64,000 nt of DNA from Branchipolynoe longqiensis. Taxonomy: Eukaryota; Annelida; Polychaeta; Phyllodocida; Polynoidae. This document shows positions 1 through 11,336 of the stretch, piece after piece. The number at the start of each line of letters is the position of its first letter. Positions within the stretch are counted from its first letter, which is position 1. A program made the position numbers and the translations under genes. Location of the stretch: the NCBI GenBank assembly GCA_030323885.1, contig CM059203.1:496001-560000 (forward strand), in the 5' to 3' direction. The notes beneath the pieces were generated by a model. That model did not search any database. It was not told the DNA's origin and saw only the letters and a list, made by a program, of their open reading frames with translations.

Positions 1-19
1 CCTTATTCTATATACCTTT

Positions 20-130
20 TGTGTAAATAACCCTGAATTGAAAAATGGCTGGAAGACCAGTGCTTCGGCACTGACAAAAGATTTATTCAGCAGAATAAAC
101 ATATTTACCAAAAAAAAAAAAAAAAAAAAA
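20..130 (+). mobile_element. LINE 3'-UTR fragment ending in poly(A)
   Basis: The fragment carries GGCTGGAAGACCAGTGC, then TTCG, then GCACTG, then an ATTTATTCAGCAGAATAAAC-like stretch and about 20 A residues. CAGTGC-TTCG-GCACTG is a perfect stem with a four-base loop. The same block recurs near 13190, 18716, 43330 and 51940. At 43.3-44.2 kb it is the 3' end of a piece that also encodes a LINE ORF2 C-terminus, so I read this as the 3' end of a truncated LINE copy. Confidence 0.65.
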
Positions 131-644
131 TATATAACATGACCCAGAAATATTGTTCTCGGAAAGTCCTTTTGTTGTTGTTTAGTTTTGTTTAAATGAA
201 TATATTTACCTTGTTCATATGTCTCTTTATGTTCTAATTATCTCCATTATTTTAAGATGTTTTGTCTGTACATTGTTGACTAATGGCAGAATTGATTATA
301 TACAAAAACTTCAACAAAAGTCCAAATTTAACCAAAGAAATTATATTTCAATCGTGCAAATTACACAAAATGCCATTTTTGAGGCATACTCTCTTCTTTC
401 TTCCTCTGTTGTATGACTAGACAACAAATAATTTGATAATTGTGCTACAGATATGGAGTGTACCAAATATGAGCTCTGTATTATCAATCGTTTTAATTTG
501 ATCAGTTTTGAAAAATGGCAGTTTGAATTATTTGTGCAAACAGCCAAAATGTACGTTTTTTCAACCTGTCATATCTCATTTTCGAATGCACTTAGAGCCT
601 TGTAATTTTTAATAAATGAGTGGGTATATCTAGTATATCACACA
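131..644. other. AT-rich stretch, nothing recognised
   Basis: The sequence is AT-rich. The short open frames are not protein-like, and I see no repeat structure here. Confidence 0.5.
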
Positions 645-784
645 CGATATTGGGTTATCATACAAATCAGTTATCGAATACATTATTCTATTATCATGCA
701 AGTTACTCAATTATACCAGTTACTCAGTTATCATTCACATTACTCTATTATCATGCATGCTACTTAGTTATCACATAAATTATC
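645..784. repeat. Degenerate TCAGTTATCA-type tandem repeat, left part
   Basis: Diverged 17-20-bp units built on TTATCA(C/T)ACAAATTAC. The same motif resumes at 930-1045, on the far side of a LINE fragment, so the array looks interrupted by an insertion. Confidence 0.55.
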
Positions 785-929
785 CATCAAGAGAAACCTG
801 AAGCCGAGAGACATTAAGACCGACTCATGGACGCAACTCTCACAGCAGAGAGCTAAAAGGAGAGCGGCAGTCAAGTAATGAAAGCAGTCTTTGTCGCATC
901 ACGACCGACAGCATGATGATGATGATGAT
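785..929 (+). mobile_element. RTE-like LINE, extreme 3' end (truncated)
   Basis: This matches, nearly base for base, the 3' end of the longer fragment at 31.6-32.06 kb. It encodes the last residues of the polyprotein (IKRNLK..RDIKTDSWTQLSQQRAK..AAVK, then stop). A short 3' UTR (TCTTTGTCGCATC..CGACCGACAGC) and a (GAT)n tail follow. Codon CAA after SWT is intact here but mutated to TAA in the 31.9-kb copy. It is a 5'-truncated retroposed copy without function. Confidence 0.8.
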
Positions 930-1045
930 TCAGTTATCAAAGAAGTTAGTCAGTTATCCCAGAAACTACTTAATTTCAACTTGAGTTACTTAATTATCAC
1001 ACGAGTTAGTCAGTTATCACACAACTTACTCAGGTATCATACAAC
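930..1045. repeat. TCAGTTATCA-type tandem repeat, right part
   Basis: Continuation of the 645-784 array, with units such as TTAGTCAGTTATCACACAA. Confidence 0.55.
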
Positions 1046-1153
1046 TTACACTAAATCAAATCAGATTAAATTATAATTGTCAACATGGTTTATTTAACTA
1101 AACTATATTAAAATTGCCTTCAAGTTAAATCAGTCATTTACGCAACCACGATA

Positions 1154-1331
1154 CAGTAAAACCTCTCTAAATCGACCGACCCTGGGACTGCCTTTAAGTG
1201 GTCCATTTATGGAGGTGGTCGGTTTAGGGAGTTAGAATATGGTTACAATGGTATTGTCGGGACCCACATATAGCTATCAATATAGGGGAGTGGTCGATCT
1301 GTGGAGGTGGTCGGTTAGAGAGCTCTGACTG
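1154..1331. mobile_element. Tigger/pogo-like MITE, 178 bp
   Basis: Starts CAGTAAAACCTCTCTAAATC after TA and ends in CTG before TA. The right terminus is mutated (GAGAGCTCTGACTG). The interior is a nested palindrome around GGTCGGTTTAGGGAG. Near-identical copies with the same 178-bp length lie at 45217-45394 and 58449-58626, and a 193-bp copy lies at 35716-35908. A TA duplication and CAG termini fit the Tc1/mariner superfamily, pogo/Tigger branch. There is no coding capacity. Confidence 0.85.
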
Positions 1332-1478
1332 TATTTAATTGAAGCAGACCGGTTTGTGATGAAATTCCTCACTCCCTGTATGTACTGATGTCAACACTTC
1401 TTGGTTCCAGTGAACCCGCCAGCAGGGGTGGGGGGGGGGGGGGGGTGCTGACCAAAACTCAATTAGAACAGACCTTAA

Positions 1479-1825
1479 TGCTGCATAGTCTGATGAAATA
1501 TCAAATTTTCAAAACCAAACCAATTATCTAGATTTGATTTTACATATCTAATTTAGATACTGATGAACTTATTAAGCATTTGTTTCTGCATAGAAGGGAA
1601 CACTGAGTCAATTTATCAGAACCTGTTACTGCAGAAGTCTATGGTGTCAAAGTTTTGGCAAGCTTGCCAAAACTAATTTTCCATGTTTGCACTCAAACTA
1701 TCTCAAAAGTTTACCATTTAAAATAAAAGTAACTTTGAACTAATGTAAAGTAGATACTAGTGATCGATTTAATATATTTATCTCAGAAAAAATACAGAAA
1801 TTCAAAACTATCGGACTATGCAACT
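1479..1825. mobile_element. TTAA-flanked MITE, family T, copy 1
   Basis: Terminal inverted repeats TGCTGCATAGTCTGATG and CATCGGACTATGCAACT analogues (right end ATCGGACTATGCAACT), flanked by TTAA at 1475-1478 and 1826-1829. The interior carries TTGGCAAGCTTGCCAA and a CTCAAAAGTTxxCCATTTAAAATAAAAGT block typical of the family. Full-length copies are 344-355 bp. TTAA flanks suggest piggyBac-like or Kolobok-like mobilisation, which is inference. Confidence 0.85.
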
Positions 1826-2188
1826 TTAAGTGTCCTTTGTTGATTACTCATATTTCATGATCTTTGACTCTTCTAATTGCAAATCTAACGAGAATGTCAT
1901 GAAGAAGTTATAGCTGACGAGTGTGACACTTCACATAATAACGTGTTATATCACATGTTAATGAACTGCTTCAGCGCTGAATGTAGGTCAGCGTGAGTGC
2001 ATGCGCTAAGAGTGGTTGCTGGCAGGTGGAATTCTGACCTTCATTAAGTCCGAGATGTGACCCTGTAGGTCATACTCTCCACAGCTGCATGGCTGGACTT
2101 GTACCTGTCTCAATGTTTACCTTGTAGATAAGCGCCACCTAGCAGTTACTGTGTACAGTCGCCTGTCCCAATATAATGCTAGATCTAA

Positions 2189-2543
2189 AGTTCCACAGTC
2201 TGATGGTTTAGTGTTTCTGTAATTTTATGAGATAAATATATTAGTTTGATCGTTATAATCTACGTTACTTTAATCTAGTTTGAAATAACTTCTATTTTAA
2301 ATGGCTAACTTTTGAGGTATTTGAAGTGGAACCATGCAAAATTAATTTCCGCAAGCATGTCAAACCTCTGACACCCTCGCCTTCTGCAGTAACAGGTTCT
2401 ATTAAATTGCTCCAGTATCGCCTGTTATTTGATAACAAATAATGCCTAATACGTGCACCAGTATGTAAGATAGATATGTAGAATCAAATCTAGATAATTG
2501 CATTGGTTTTGAAAATGTTATGTTTTCATCGGAGTATGCAACT
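2189..2543. mobile_element. TTAA-flanked MITE, family T, copy 2 (inverted)
   Basis: Opposite orientation to copy 1. It begins AGTTCCACAGTCTGATGG and ends ATCGGAGTATGCAACT before TTAA at 2544-2547. The left TTAA has changed to CTAA. The interior includes TCTAGTTTGAAATAACTTCT and the (T)GTAGAATCAAATCTAGATAA block. Confidence 0.8.
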
Positions 2544-2663
2544 TTAAACTCAGAAAGAACAAAACACAACACTAGTGTAATGCACTTATGTGTTGTTTAA
2601 TGTGTCTTACACTGGAACCTCTGGGTTCGAGTCCATCACCAAAAGATGACGTAGACTGTCTTA

Positions 2664-2875
2664 AGGCCCGGTCACATCCACGTTAGTGGATGTAGTTGAA
2701 TGTAGTGGAGGCTAACGTAGTTGAACATAGTTGAACGTAGTTGAACGTAGTTGAAAGTACCGGAACGTTCAACTAGATTACAATGGTATTGTTGGGACCC
2801 ACATGCTGGTACGTTCAACTACGTCAGCCTCCACTACGTTCAACTACGTCCACTAACGTGTATGTGACCGGGCCT
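2664..2875. mobile_element. Harbinger-type MITE, 212 bp, modular interior
   Basis: Terminal inverted repeats AGGCCCGGTCACAT and ATGTGACCGGGCCT, flanked by TTA (left) and TCA (right, probably a mutated TTA). The arms consist of repeated ACGTAGTTGAAC modules in one direction and GTTCAACTACGT in the other, so the element is almost entirely palindromic. TIR and flank resemble the elements at 9119, 21952 and 34378. Confidence 0.8.
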
Positions 2876-2975
2876 TCAGTAATGAGGCAAGAATTGGCTC
2901 CCTAACTCGACACTCATAGTCATAGCGTTTACATAGAGCCTTCATTCTGATTGGTTGCTATTTCACGGACGCCGG

Positions 2976-3552
2976 TGTAACGATTTCAATTTCTCCCACT
3001 TTTCAAGTTCCCCCGGGGAATCTGAAAACTTTTTTAATTTCCCCAGAGGGAAATTAAAAACCTTGAAATTTGTACCTGGAGTGACACCAATTCAGGCGCT
3101 GTACATGTGGCGCCCCACTCGCGCGCCCCGGTTGGGGCAGGTGCGTGACTCCTAATACATATAATACAGGAGCAACAGTAATAATAAACATTAATTAAAC
3201 CTTGGTATATGCTTCGTTATTTATATTATTATAATTCATTATAATACACATACTATTTTGTTCTTAGCCATCTTGGAGACTTTTTGTGTCATTTGGGGTG
3301 AAATATGTTTTGTTGTACTAGTAATAATTTCCATTATGCTATTCTCTGTGTATTATATTTGTCATGAAAAATAACAAAAAATAACAACAAAAATATAGAA
3401 AATATAGAAAATTCCCCCAAAATGGGGGGCGGGAAAGTTAAAACGAGGCAGGGAACTTGAAAACGTTTTCAAATACCCCTGGGATGAATTTGAAAATGTT
3501 TTCAAGTTCCCAGGGGGCAACTTGAATCAGGGGGGACTTTGAAATCTTGACA
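2976..3552. mobile_element. Ginger1-like non-autonomous transposon, 577 bp
   Basis: The termini are TGTAACGATTTCAA and, on the other strand, TGTCAAGATTTCAA, each preceded by CCGG (2972-2975 and 3553-3556). The arms contain palindromic modules around TTCAAGTTCCCCC..GGGAA..TTGAAAAC. TGTNR termini with a 4-bp CCGG duplication match the published description of Ginger1 transposons as I recall it. The MITE at 30176-30519 shares the terminal consensus TGT..(A/G)..G.TTTCA and the CCGG flanks. No transposase is encoded. Confidence 0.65.
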
Positions 3553-3687
3553 CCGGGGTGCTGCTGTGCACATGCGCATCTCATGTTTGTGTACTGTTTG
3601 ATAACCGGGGAGTTTTCCATTTGAGTTTTATTTGCATCTAAGCACTGTTGGCTGCTGATTCTAACATCCATATGGATTGTGAATGAA

Positions 3688-4034
3688 TGGTTGGTTGTTG
3701 GAGTTTTATGCACTGACAACATCTAAGGTCATGTCAGGAGGGGTAGCGACTTGTGACAGTGTGTACTCATGGCGACTTTATAGTGCTGCCCCACTGGGAG
3801 ACCAGGTTACCAGCATCATGACCTGATATCCCATGCAGTCAAATTATCCTGACACTGAGCCAACCAGTACTTGCCCTATCCTAATAACGGTAACAGCGCC
3901 TGGCTTGGAAGCGGTGGGTATCAATTTTGAAGTCATTGGTTTAACTCGACCAGGGTTCGAACCCGTCTGTTCGAATCCCACAAATCTACCAAAGCGGGAG
4001 ATGGATATGCAACTCATTCGGCCATCCTGTCTGG
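3688..4034 (-). mobile_element. tRNA-derived SINE, family S, full length
   Basis: Read on the minus strand: a tRNA-like head with A box TGGCCGAATGAG-like and B box GGGTTCGAACCC-like segments, a central body (GATACC..CTTCC..AGCC, CAGTGTCAGGATAAT, TATAAAGTCGCCATGAG) and a 3' hairpin-plus-tail, GACATGACCTTAGATG..GTGCATAAAACTCC, followed by CAACCAACC. Pol III A and B boxes imply internal transcription. A second GTTCGAA occurs beside the B box (3980-3990), probably a small duplication. Confidence 0.85.
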
Positions 4035-4203
4035 TTGAATGTGTTAGCAGCAGACAACACAGGTGTCGCGGTGAATTGTGATCCCTGTGAAATACCAGAT
4101 CGCTTGGATCAGACCAAACACAGTCATCCAAATAGAAATACAGCTGAGTTTGTACTCAATTGGTACGGCTTTAATTCAACAGACGCACATTCGTGGGTCC
4201 TTA

Positions 4204-5252
4204 GTTCTACAGTGTGGCGCAACTGTTTGTGGATTAGCTGTTTGTAGATAGTCTGTTTGTATATATGCTGTTTGTTGATAGGCTGTTTGTATATATTCTG
4301 TTTGTAGATATGCTGTTTGTAGATAGTCTGTTTGTATATATGCTGTTTGTTGATAGGCTGTTTGTATATATGCTGTTTGTAGATAGGCTGTTTGTATATA
4401 GGCTGTTTCTAGATAGGCTGTTTCTAGATAGGCTGTTTGTAGATAGGCAGTTTGTACATAGGCTGTTTGTAGATAGGCTGTTTGTAGATAGGCTGTTTGT
4501 AGATAGGCTGTTTGTAGATAGGCAGTTTGTAGATAGGCTGTTTGTAGATAGGCTGTTTGTAGATAGGCTGTTTGTAGATAGGCTGTTTGTAGATAGGCAG
4601 TTTGTAGATAGGCTGTTTGTAGATAGGCAGTTTGTAGATAGGCTGTTTGTTGATAGGCTGTTTGTAGATAGGATGTTTGTAGATAGTCTGTTTGTCGATA
4701 GGCTGTTTGTAGATATGCTGCTTGTAGATATTCTGTTTGTAGATTAACTGTTTGTAGATATGCTGTTTGTAGATATGCTGTTTGTAGATTAGCTGTTTGT
4801 AGATAGGCTGTTTGTAGATAAGCTGTTTGTAGATAGGCAGTTTGTACAAAGGCTGTTTGTAGATATGCTGTTTGTAGATAGGCTGTTTGTAGATAGACTG
4901 TTTGTAGATAGACTGTTTGTAGATAGCCTGTTTGTGGATAGGCTGTTTGTAGATATGCTGTTTGTAGATATGCTGTTTCTAGATTAACCGTCTGTAGATA
5001 GGCTGTTTGTAGATAGGTTGTTTGTTGATATGCTGATTGTAGATTAGCTGTTTGTAGATATGCTGTTTGTAGATATGTTGTTTGTAGATTAGCTGTTTGT
5101 AGATATGCTGTCTGTAGATATGCTGTTTGTAGATATCCTGTTTGTAGATTGGCTGTTTGTAGATAAGCTGTTTGTAGATATGCAGTCTGTAGATAGGCTG
5201 TTTGTAGATAGATTATTTGTCGATTAGCTGTTTGTAGATATGCTGTTTGTAG
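4204..5252. repeat. 15-bp satellite array (about 70 units)
   Basis: The unit is CTGTTTGTAGATAGG with variants in the last four bases (ATATG, ATTAG, ATAGT). The unit is a multiple of three and lacks stops, so frames on both strands stay open (a five-residue LFVDR-type repeat on + and IYKQP on -). These are not genes. Confidence 0.95.
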
Positions 5253-5309
5253 GGCACTGTGTGATGCATCGGTTTATAGGGTAGTGCACATATACTGTAC
5301 ATATACCTG

Positions 5310-7320
5310 TTTGTATATTACTATGTGGACTGTTGTACCTGTTTGAAGATTAAGTACTATGTTGCCTGCTACATGCTGTGCATGTTTGTAGATTATTATG
5401 TTGCCTGTTGCTTGCTAAACCTGTTTGTAGGTTACTGTGTGGCCCGTTGCATACCGTACCTGTTTGTAGATTACTATGTGGCCTGTTGCTTACTGTACCT
5501 GTTTGTAGGTTACTCTGTGGCCTGTTGCCTACTGTACCTGTTTGTAGATTACTATGTGGCCTGTTGCATACCGTACCTGTTTGTAGGTTACTGTGTGGCC
5601 TGTTGCCTACTGTACCTGTTTGTAGGTTACTGTGTGGCCTGTTGCCTACTGTACCTGTTTGTAGGTTACTGTGTGGCCTGTTGCCTACTGTACCTGTTTG
5701 TAGGTTACTGTGCCTGTTGCTTACTTACCTGTTTGTAGGTTACTGTTGCTGTTGCCTACTGTACCTGTTTGTAGGTTACTGTGTGGCCTGTTGCCTACTG
5801 TACCTGTTTGTAGATTACTGGGTGGCCTGTTGCTTACTGTACCTGTTTGTAGATTACTGTGTGGCCTGTTGCTTACTGTACCTGTTTGTAGGTTACTGTG
5901 TGGCCTGTTGCTTACTGTACCTGTTTGTAGGTTACTGTGTGGCCTGTTGCTTACTGTACCTGTTTGTAGATTACTGTGTGGCCTGTTGCCTACTGTACCT
6001 GTTTGTAGGTTACTGTGTGGCCTGTTGCTTACTGTACCTGTTTGTAGGTTACTATGTGGCCTGTTGCTTACTGTACCTGTTTGTAGGTTACTGTGTGGCC
6101 TGTTGCCTACTGTACCTGTTTGTAGGTTACTGTGTGGCCTGTTGCCTACTGTACCTGTTTGTAGGTTACTGTGTGGCCTGTTGCTTACTGTACCTGTTTG
6201 TAGGTTACTGTGTGGCCTGTTGCTTACTGTACCTGTTTGTACGTTACTGTGTGGCCTGGTGCTTACTGTACCTGTTTGTAGATTACTGTGTGGCCTGTTG
6301 CCTACTGTACCTGTTTGTAGGTTACTGTGTGGCCTGTTGCTTACTGTACCTGTTTGTAGGTTACTGTGTGGCCTGTTGCTTACTGTACCTGTTTGTAGGT
6401 TACTGTGTGGCCTGTTGCCTACTGTACCTGTTTGTAGGTTACTGTGTGGCCTGTTGCCTACTGTACCTGTTTGTAGGTTACTGGGTGGCCTGTTGCTTAC
6501 TGTACCTGTTTGTAGGTTACTGTGTGGCCTGTTGCTTACTGTACCTGTTTGTACGTTACTGTGTGGCCTGTTGCTTACTGTACCTGTTTGTAGGTTACTG
6601 TGTGGCCTGTTGCCTACTGTACCTGTTTGTAGATTACTGTGTGGCCTGTTGCTTACTGTACCTGTTTGTAGATTACTGTGTGGCCTGTTGCTTACTGTAC
6701 CTGTTTGTAGGTTACTATGTGGCCTGTTGCTTACTGTACCTGTTTGTAGATTACTGTGTGGCCTGTTGCTTACTGTACCTGTTTGTAGATAACTGTGTGG
6801 CCTGTTGCTTACTGTACCTGTTTGTAGATTACTGTGTGGCCTGTTGCCTACTGTACCTGTTTGTAGGTTACTGTGTGGCCTGTTGCTTACTGTACCTGTT
6901 TGTAGGTTACTATGTGGCCTGTTGCTTACTGTACCTGTTTGTAGGTTACTATGTGGCCTGTTGCTTACTGTACCTGTTTGTAGGTTACTGTGTGGCCTGT
7001 TGCTTACTGTACCTGTTTGTAGATTACTGTGTGGCCTGTTGCCTACTGTACCTGTTTGTAGGTTACTGTGTGGCCTGTTGCTTACTGTACCTGTTTGTAG
7101 GTTACCATGTGGCCTGTTGCTTACTGTACCTGTTTGTAGGTTACTGTGTGGCCTGTTGCTTACTGTACCTGTTTGTAGGTTACTATGTGGCCTGTTGCTT
7201 ACTGTACCTGTTTGTAGGTTACTGGGTGGCCTGTTGCTTACTGTACCTGTTTGTAGATTACTGTGTGGCCCGTTGCATGCCATACCTGTTTGTACGTTAC
7301 TATATGACCTGCCACTTGCA
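5310..7320. repeat. 39-bp satellite array (about 51 units)
   Basis: Each unit starts CTGTTTGTAGGTTACTGTGT and ends GCTTACTGTAC. The first 12 bases equal the core of the neighbouring 15-bp satellite, suggesting common origin. Thirteen codons per unit and no stop codons give open frames of up to 689 codons on + and 520 on -. The Cys-rich product LFVGYCVACCLLY repeated is an artefact. Confidence 0.95.
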
Positions 7321-7748
7321 GGTCCTGATCCTAGGGAACTCTCTGAGCTCTACATCTGGACCTTTTAGAACTAATTGCCCACAGCCAGTCATGGCGATGA
7401 GTCCGTTGTGGAGAGTGCGCGTTTTTAAGCCGACCCCCCTCTCTTAATGGCGCGTTCCCCTGAGGGCACATTCAAGTTCAAAATCACCCAATTGTGGCCC
7501 ACAGACACCTTACGCGCAACGCTCACTGTGTTAAACCTGGTTGATGTTACGTCTCCAATTAATCAACTCCAATTTGGTGGAAAGTGCTGGCAAAATGTTA
7601 GTAAACCAGACCGGGGACTGAACACACTCACTTCTCAGAACACACAACAATCGCCACTCTGTCTGCTTCCATGAATTATTAGGCTGGTGCTGAATAATTA
7701 ATGAGATGACACAAAATGGCGGCAAGCTTTGACCCGTCGGATGGGGAG
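7321..7748. other. Single-copy stretch between arrays
   Basis: There is no recognised gene. AAAATGGCGGC at 7713-7723 resembles a YY1 site. The short frames (7447-7674 on +, 7531-7938 on -) have no protein-like features. Confidence 0.4.
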
Positions 7749-9056
7749 GTTGCACTGTACCCACATGTCCTTTAACAATCTGCACTGTGCCATCCCACAT
7801 GTCATTTATCGACCCACACTGTGCCACCCACATGTCCTTTAACAACTCGCACTGTGCCACCCACAGTCCTTTAACAACCTGCACTGTGCCATCCCACATG
7901 TCATTTAACAACCTGCACTGTGCCATCCCACATGTCATTTATCGACCCCACTGTGCCATCCCACATGTCCTTTAACAACTCGCACTGTGCCATCCCACAT
8001 GTCCTTTAACAACTCGCACTGTGCCACCCACAGTCCTTTAACAACCTGCACTGTGCCATCCCACATGTCATTTAACAACCTGCACTGTGCCATCCCACAT
8101 GTCATTTATCGACCCCACTGTGCCATCCCACATGTCCTTTAACAACTCGCACTGTGCCATCACACATGTCCTTTAACAACTCACACTGTGCCACCCACAG
8201 TCCTTTAACAACCTGCACTGTGCCATCCCACATGTCATTTATCGACCCACACTGTGCCATCCCACATGTCCTTTAACAACTCGCACTGTGCCACCCACAG
8301 TCCTTTAACAACCTGCACTGTGCCATCCCACATGTCATTTAACAACCTGCACTGTGCCATCCCACATGTCATTTATCGACCCACACTGTGCCACCCACAT
8401 GTCCTTTAACAACTCGCACTGTGCCACCCACAGTCCTTTAACAACCTGCACTGTGCCATCCCACATGTCATTTATCGACCCACACTGTGCCATCCCACAT
8501 GTCCTTTAACAACTCGCACTGTGCCACCCACAGTCCTTTAACAACCTGCACTGTGCCATCCCACATGTCATTTAACACTGCATTGTGCCATCCCACATGT
8601 CATTTATCGACCCACACTGTGCCATCCCACATGTCCTTTAACAACTCGCACTGTGCGATCCCACATGTCCTTTAACAACCTGCACTGTGCCATCCCACAT
8701 GTCCTTTAACGACCCGCACTGTGCCATCACACATGTCCTTTAACAACCTGCACTGTGCCACCCACAGTCCTTTAACAACTCGCACTGTGCCACCCACAGT
8801 CCTTTAACAACCTGCACTGTGCCATCCCACATGTCCTTTAACAACCTGCACTGTGCCATCCCACATGTCCTTTAACAACCCACACTGTGCCATCCCACAT
8901 GTCCTTTAACAACCTGCACTGTGCCATCCCACATGTCCTTTAACAACCTGCACTGTGCCATCCCACATGTCATTTATCGACCCACACTGTGCCATCCCAC
9001 ATGTCCTTTAACAACACGCACTGTACTATTCCACATGTCCTCTAATGGCCCGCGCT
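7749..9056. repeat. 34-bp satellite array with 32-bp variants
   Basis: The unit reads CCATCCCACATGTCCTTTAA, then CAACCTGCACTGTG. Common variants have ATTTATCGACCC in place of CTTTAACAACC, and a 2-bp shorter CCACCCACAGTCC form. The variants recur in the same order (long, long, short), suggesting higher-order units of about 200 bp. The right end decays into sequence beside the 9119 element. Confidence 0.95.
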
Positions 9057-9118
9057 GGGTCATCCCACATGCCCTTTGCTGGTTCGCGCTGGGCGATCTG
9101 TGGTGCTGGTACTGCTTA

Positions 9119-9887
9119 AGCCCCAGTCACAGATACCCGAATCAGGGGCCGGACAAGCTCCGGACCGTCATCCGGCGTGGTCCCTGGCGATCCGGGGTGG
9201 TCCGAGGCTAATCCGTGGCTGGTCCTTGGTGATCCGGCATGATCCGTGGCTGGTCCGGCCTCATCCGGGGTCCACCCCGGATGTTTTAAAATGTTTAAAA
9301 CATCCGGGGCGGTCCGGGGCATTTTGCGATCCGGGCTCGATCCGGCATGGTCCAGGGCGATCCGGGGGTGGTCGGGGTAGTCCAGAGATGGACCGGGAGT
9401 AGTCCGTGCCACATCCGGCCCAGTCCGGGGCTGTTTCGCCCCGGATGAGCCACGGTTCAACCCGGACCACCCACGGACTTGCCCATACTAGTCCCGACAT
9501 AGCCACCGACCACCCAGACTGCCTGGATAAGACCCGGACACGCCGGATGACCACAGATCAGCCACGGATAGCCTGGTTTACCACGGATCAGTCCAGGATG
9601 AGCCCCGTTTTTGTATATATATATATAGCAGGAGCAAGTCCACTTCCAGTCTGGGACTGATGCGTGACTACTCCGTGGGTACACCGGGTAGTCTGGGGGT
9701 GGTCCAGCTAGACCGGGAGCTAGACCAGGAGCTAGACCGGGGGCTAGACCGTGTAGGTGTGACTGCGAGGCCAAAAGCGACCAAAATAGCGATTTTATCC
9801 GGGGCTGTCCAGGACAGTCCAGGCGACTGGTCCGGGTGTGGTCCGGCTAAAAATCCGGGGCTCGTCCGGGTAGGTGTGACTGGGGCT
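9119..9887. mobile_element. Harbinger-type non-autonomous transposon, 769 bp
   Basis: TIRs AGCCCCAGTCACA..TACCCG at both ends, flanked by a perfect TTA duplication (9116-9118 and 9888-9890). The interior is built almost wholly from GATCCGGGG/TGGTCCG modules, pointing one way in the left half and the other way in the right half. A (TA)n run lies near 9617. A 3-bp TWA duplication fits PIF/Harbinger. A related left end lies at 40866. Confidence 0.8.
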
Positions 9888-10541
9888 TTACAGGTATGCA
9901 TGTCGATGTAACCCGGACTGGCTAACAAGAAAGGCACTATTGTCAAAGTGCATTATGTTTGAATCGACCTACTTGAGCTGCTGGTGACCAGTTCCTATGC
10001 ATGCATTGTATAACTTTACCAACTTTGCCACCAGAATAGGCAAGTGCTTATATATAATCATTTGCATATATATATGTGTGCGTATATTATATATATATAT
10101 ATATAGAGTGACAGATGGCTCACGGTATAGAAGGCGGGGGGAGTAGAGAATGACCCGCTCCACAGCAAATAACATGGAAGACAATGGTAATGGGGGGAAA
10201 CATTTAGGGGCTGCCGTTATTTATATCCACATAATGAATTATATGGTACATATATATATATATTATCTGCGCTATAATGAAGACAAAATCAGGGTGAAGT
10301 GACCAACTGGTACTGGGACAGGAAGCACCTGCTGACCAGCTGCCTTTGCTTACCTGTCCCTAAAAGCAATAGGGTTCCAAGCCGCTCCAACTGCACACAA
10401 TATAGAACCTTCTGGAATCAGTATGCATTCATCTGACCTACTTATATAATATTTGCATAAAGGTAAACATTTATACATACACAGAAATATATATATATAC
10501 TTATTTTAGCACATTAGTGGCATGAAGATAATCTTAATAGT
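9888..10541. other. Unassigned stretch with TA microsatellites
   Basis: Short (TA)n tracts lie at about 10085-10105, 10243-10263 and 10487-10500. I see no gene. Confidence 0.5.
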
Positions 10542-10690
10542 GGTTGATGTAGTTGGAGTTTGTATCCTGGTAACCGCTGAGGACATTACTGGTTTGTGAC
10601 AGTACGTATTCATCTCGGCTTTATAGTTCTGCCACACTGCGATACCATGCTAGCAGCACTCTGATAATATACCCCATACAGTCACTTCCT
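10542..10690 (-). mobile_element. SINE family S, 3' half, diverged
   Basis: The block TGTGACAGTACGTATTCATC, then GGCTTTATAGTTCTGCCACA and CAGCACTCTGATAATAT, matches the body of the family on the minus strand. The tRNA head is missing. Confidence 0.65.
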
Positions 10691-11336
10691 TGTGCAGAAC
10701 GGGACTGGGTTGCATCATGCGTTTACTTCAGGATCTTCAAACTTATGCCTCGTGTCTAAGACAACTGTTGTTGCTAGGGTAGGCTGGTTGCCAGAGTGAC
10801 AGCGGCGTGCTTGGCAACCGTACGGTATGGATTAGACGGACTGTGGTGTCATGCCAACATGCAGCCTGACATGACAGTTGGCAGGACGGCCATCGGAACG
10901 GGCCGGGCCCCCTTCGCCAACAATCTGCCAAACACTCCTGTCAAATGAACCCCCATCACAAACAATCTGCTGAACACTGCTGTCAAATGGGCCCCCTTCC
11001 CCAACAATCTGCCAAACACTCCTGCCAAATGAACCCCCTTTGCTGGTAATCCATCGAGTGCTTGTGTCAAACAGACGCCCTTATTTGCTACCATGTTATG
11101 CAGGCTTGTGGTGGAGCTGATGGTTGCCTCGTTCTGGTTACGGTCGGGTTTGATGCTTATTGCTTGTTTTTGCTGATTGTTTGATGGCATCAGTAGGCGG
11201 GGGTTGTCCTTGATAGCCTACATCAGGGTTCGTCTACCCAACACCTGAGCTAGTCGTCTCCAGCTGCAGCAAAGCCTTGTCAGCCCATGTCCGGCCACGC
11301 GCCGGCCAATGAGAATGGCGCAACAACAATGCACAG
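10691..11336. other. Unassigned stretch with short direct repeats
   Basis: AACAATCTGC(C/T)(G/A)AACACT repeats about three times at 10918-11035 with roughly 60-bp spacing (CTGTCAAATGAACCCCC). Otherwise nothing is recognised. Confidence 0.45.

Noticed and set aside
5325..7447. Long Cys-rich open frames (up to 689 codons on +, 520 on -)
   Set aside because: The 39-bp unit is a multiple of three without stops, so several frames on both strands stay open together. No coding signature beyond the repeat.
7749..9056. CRISPR-like array
   Set aside because: Units are contiguous with no unique spacers, variants recur in order, and the genome is eukaryotic. The other satellites fail for the same reason.
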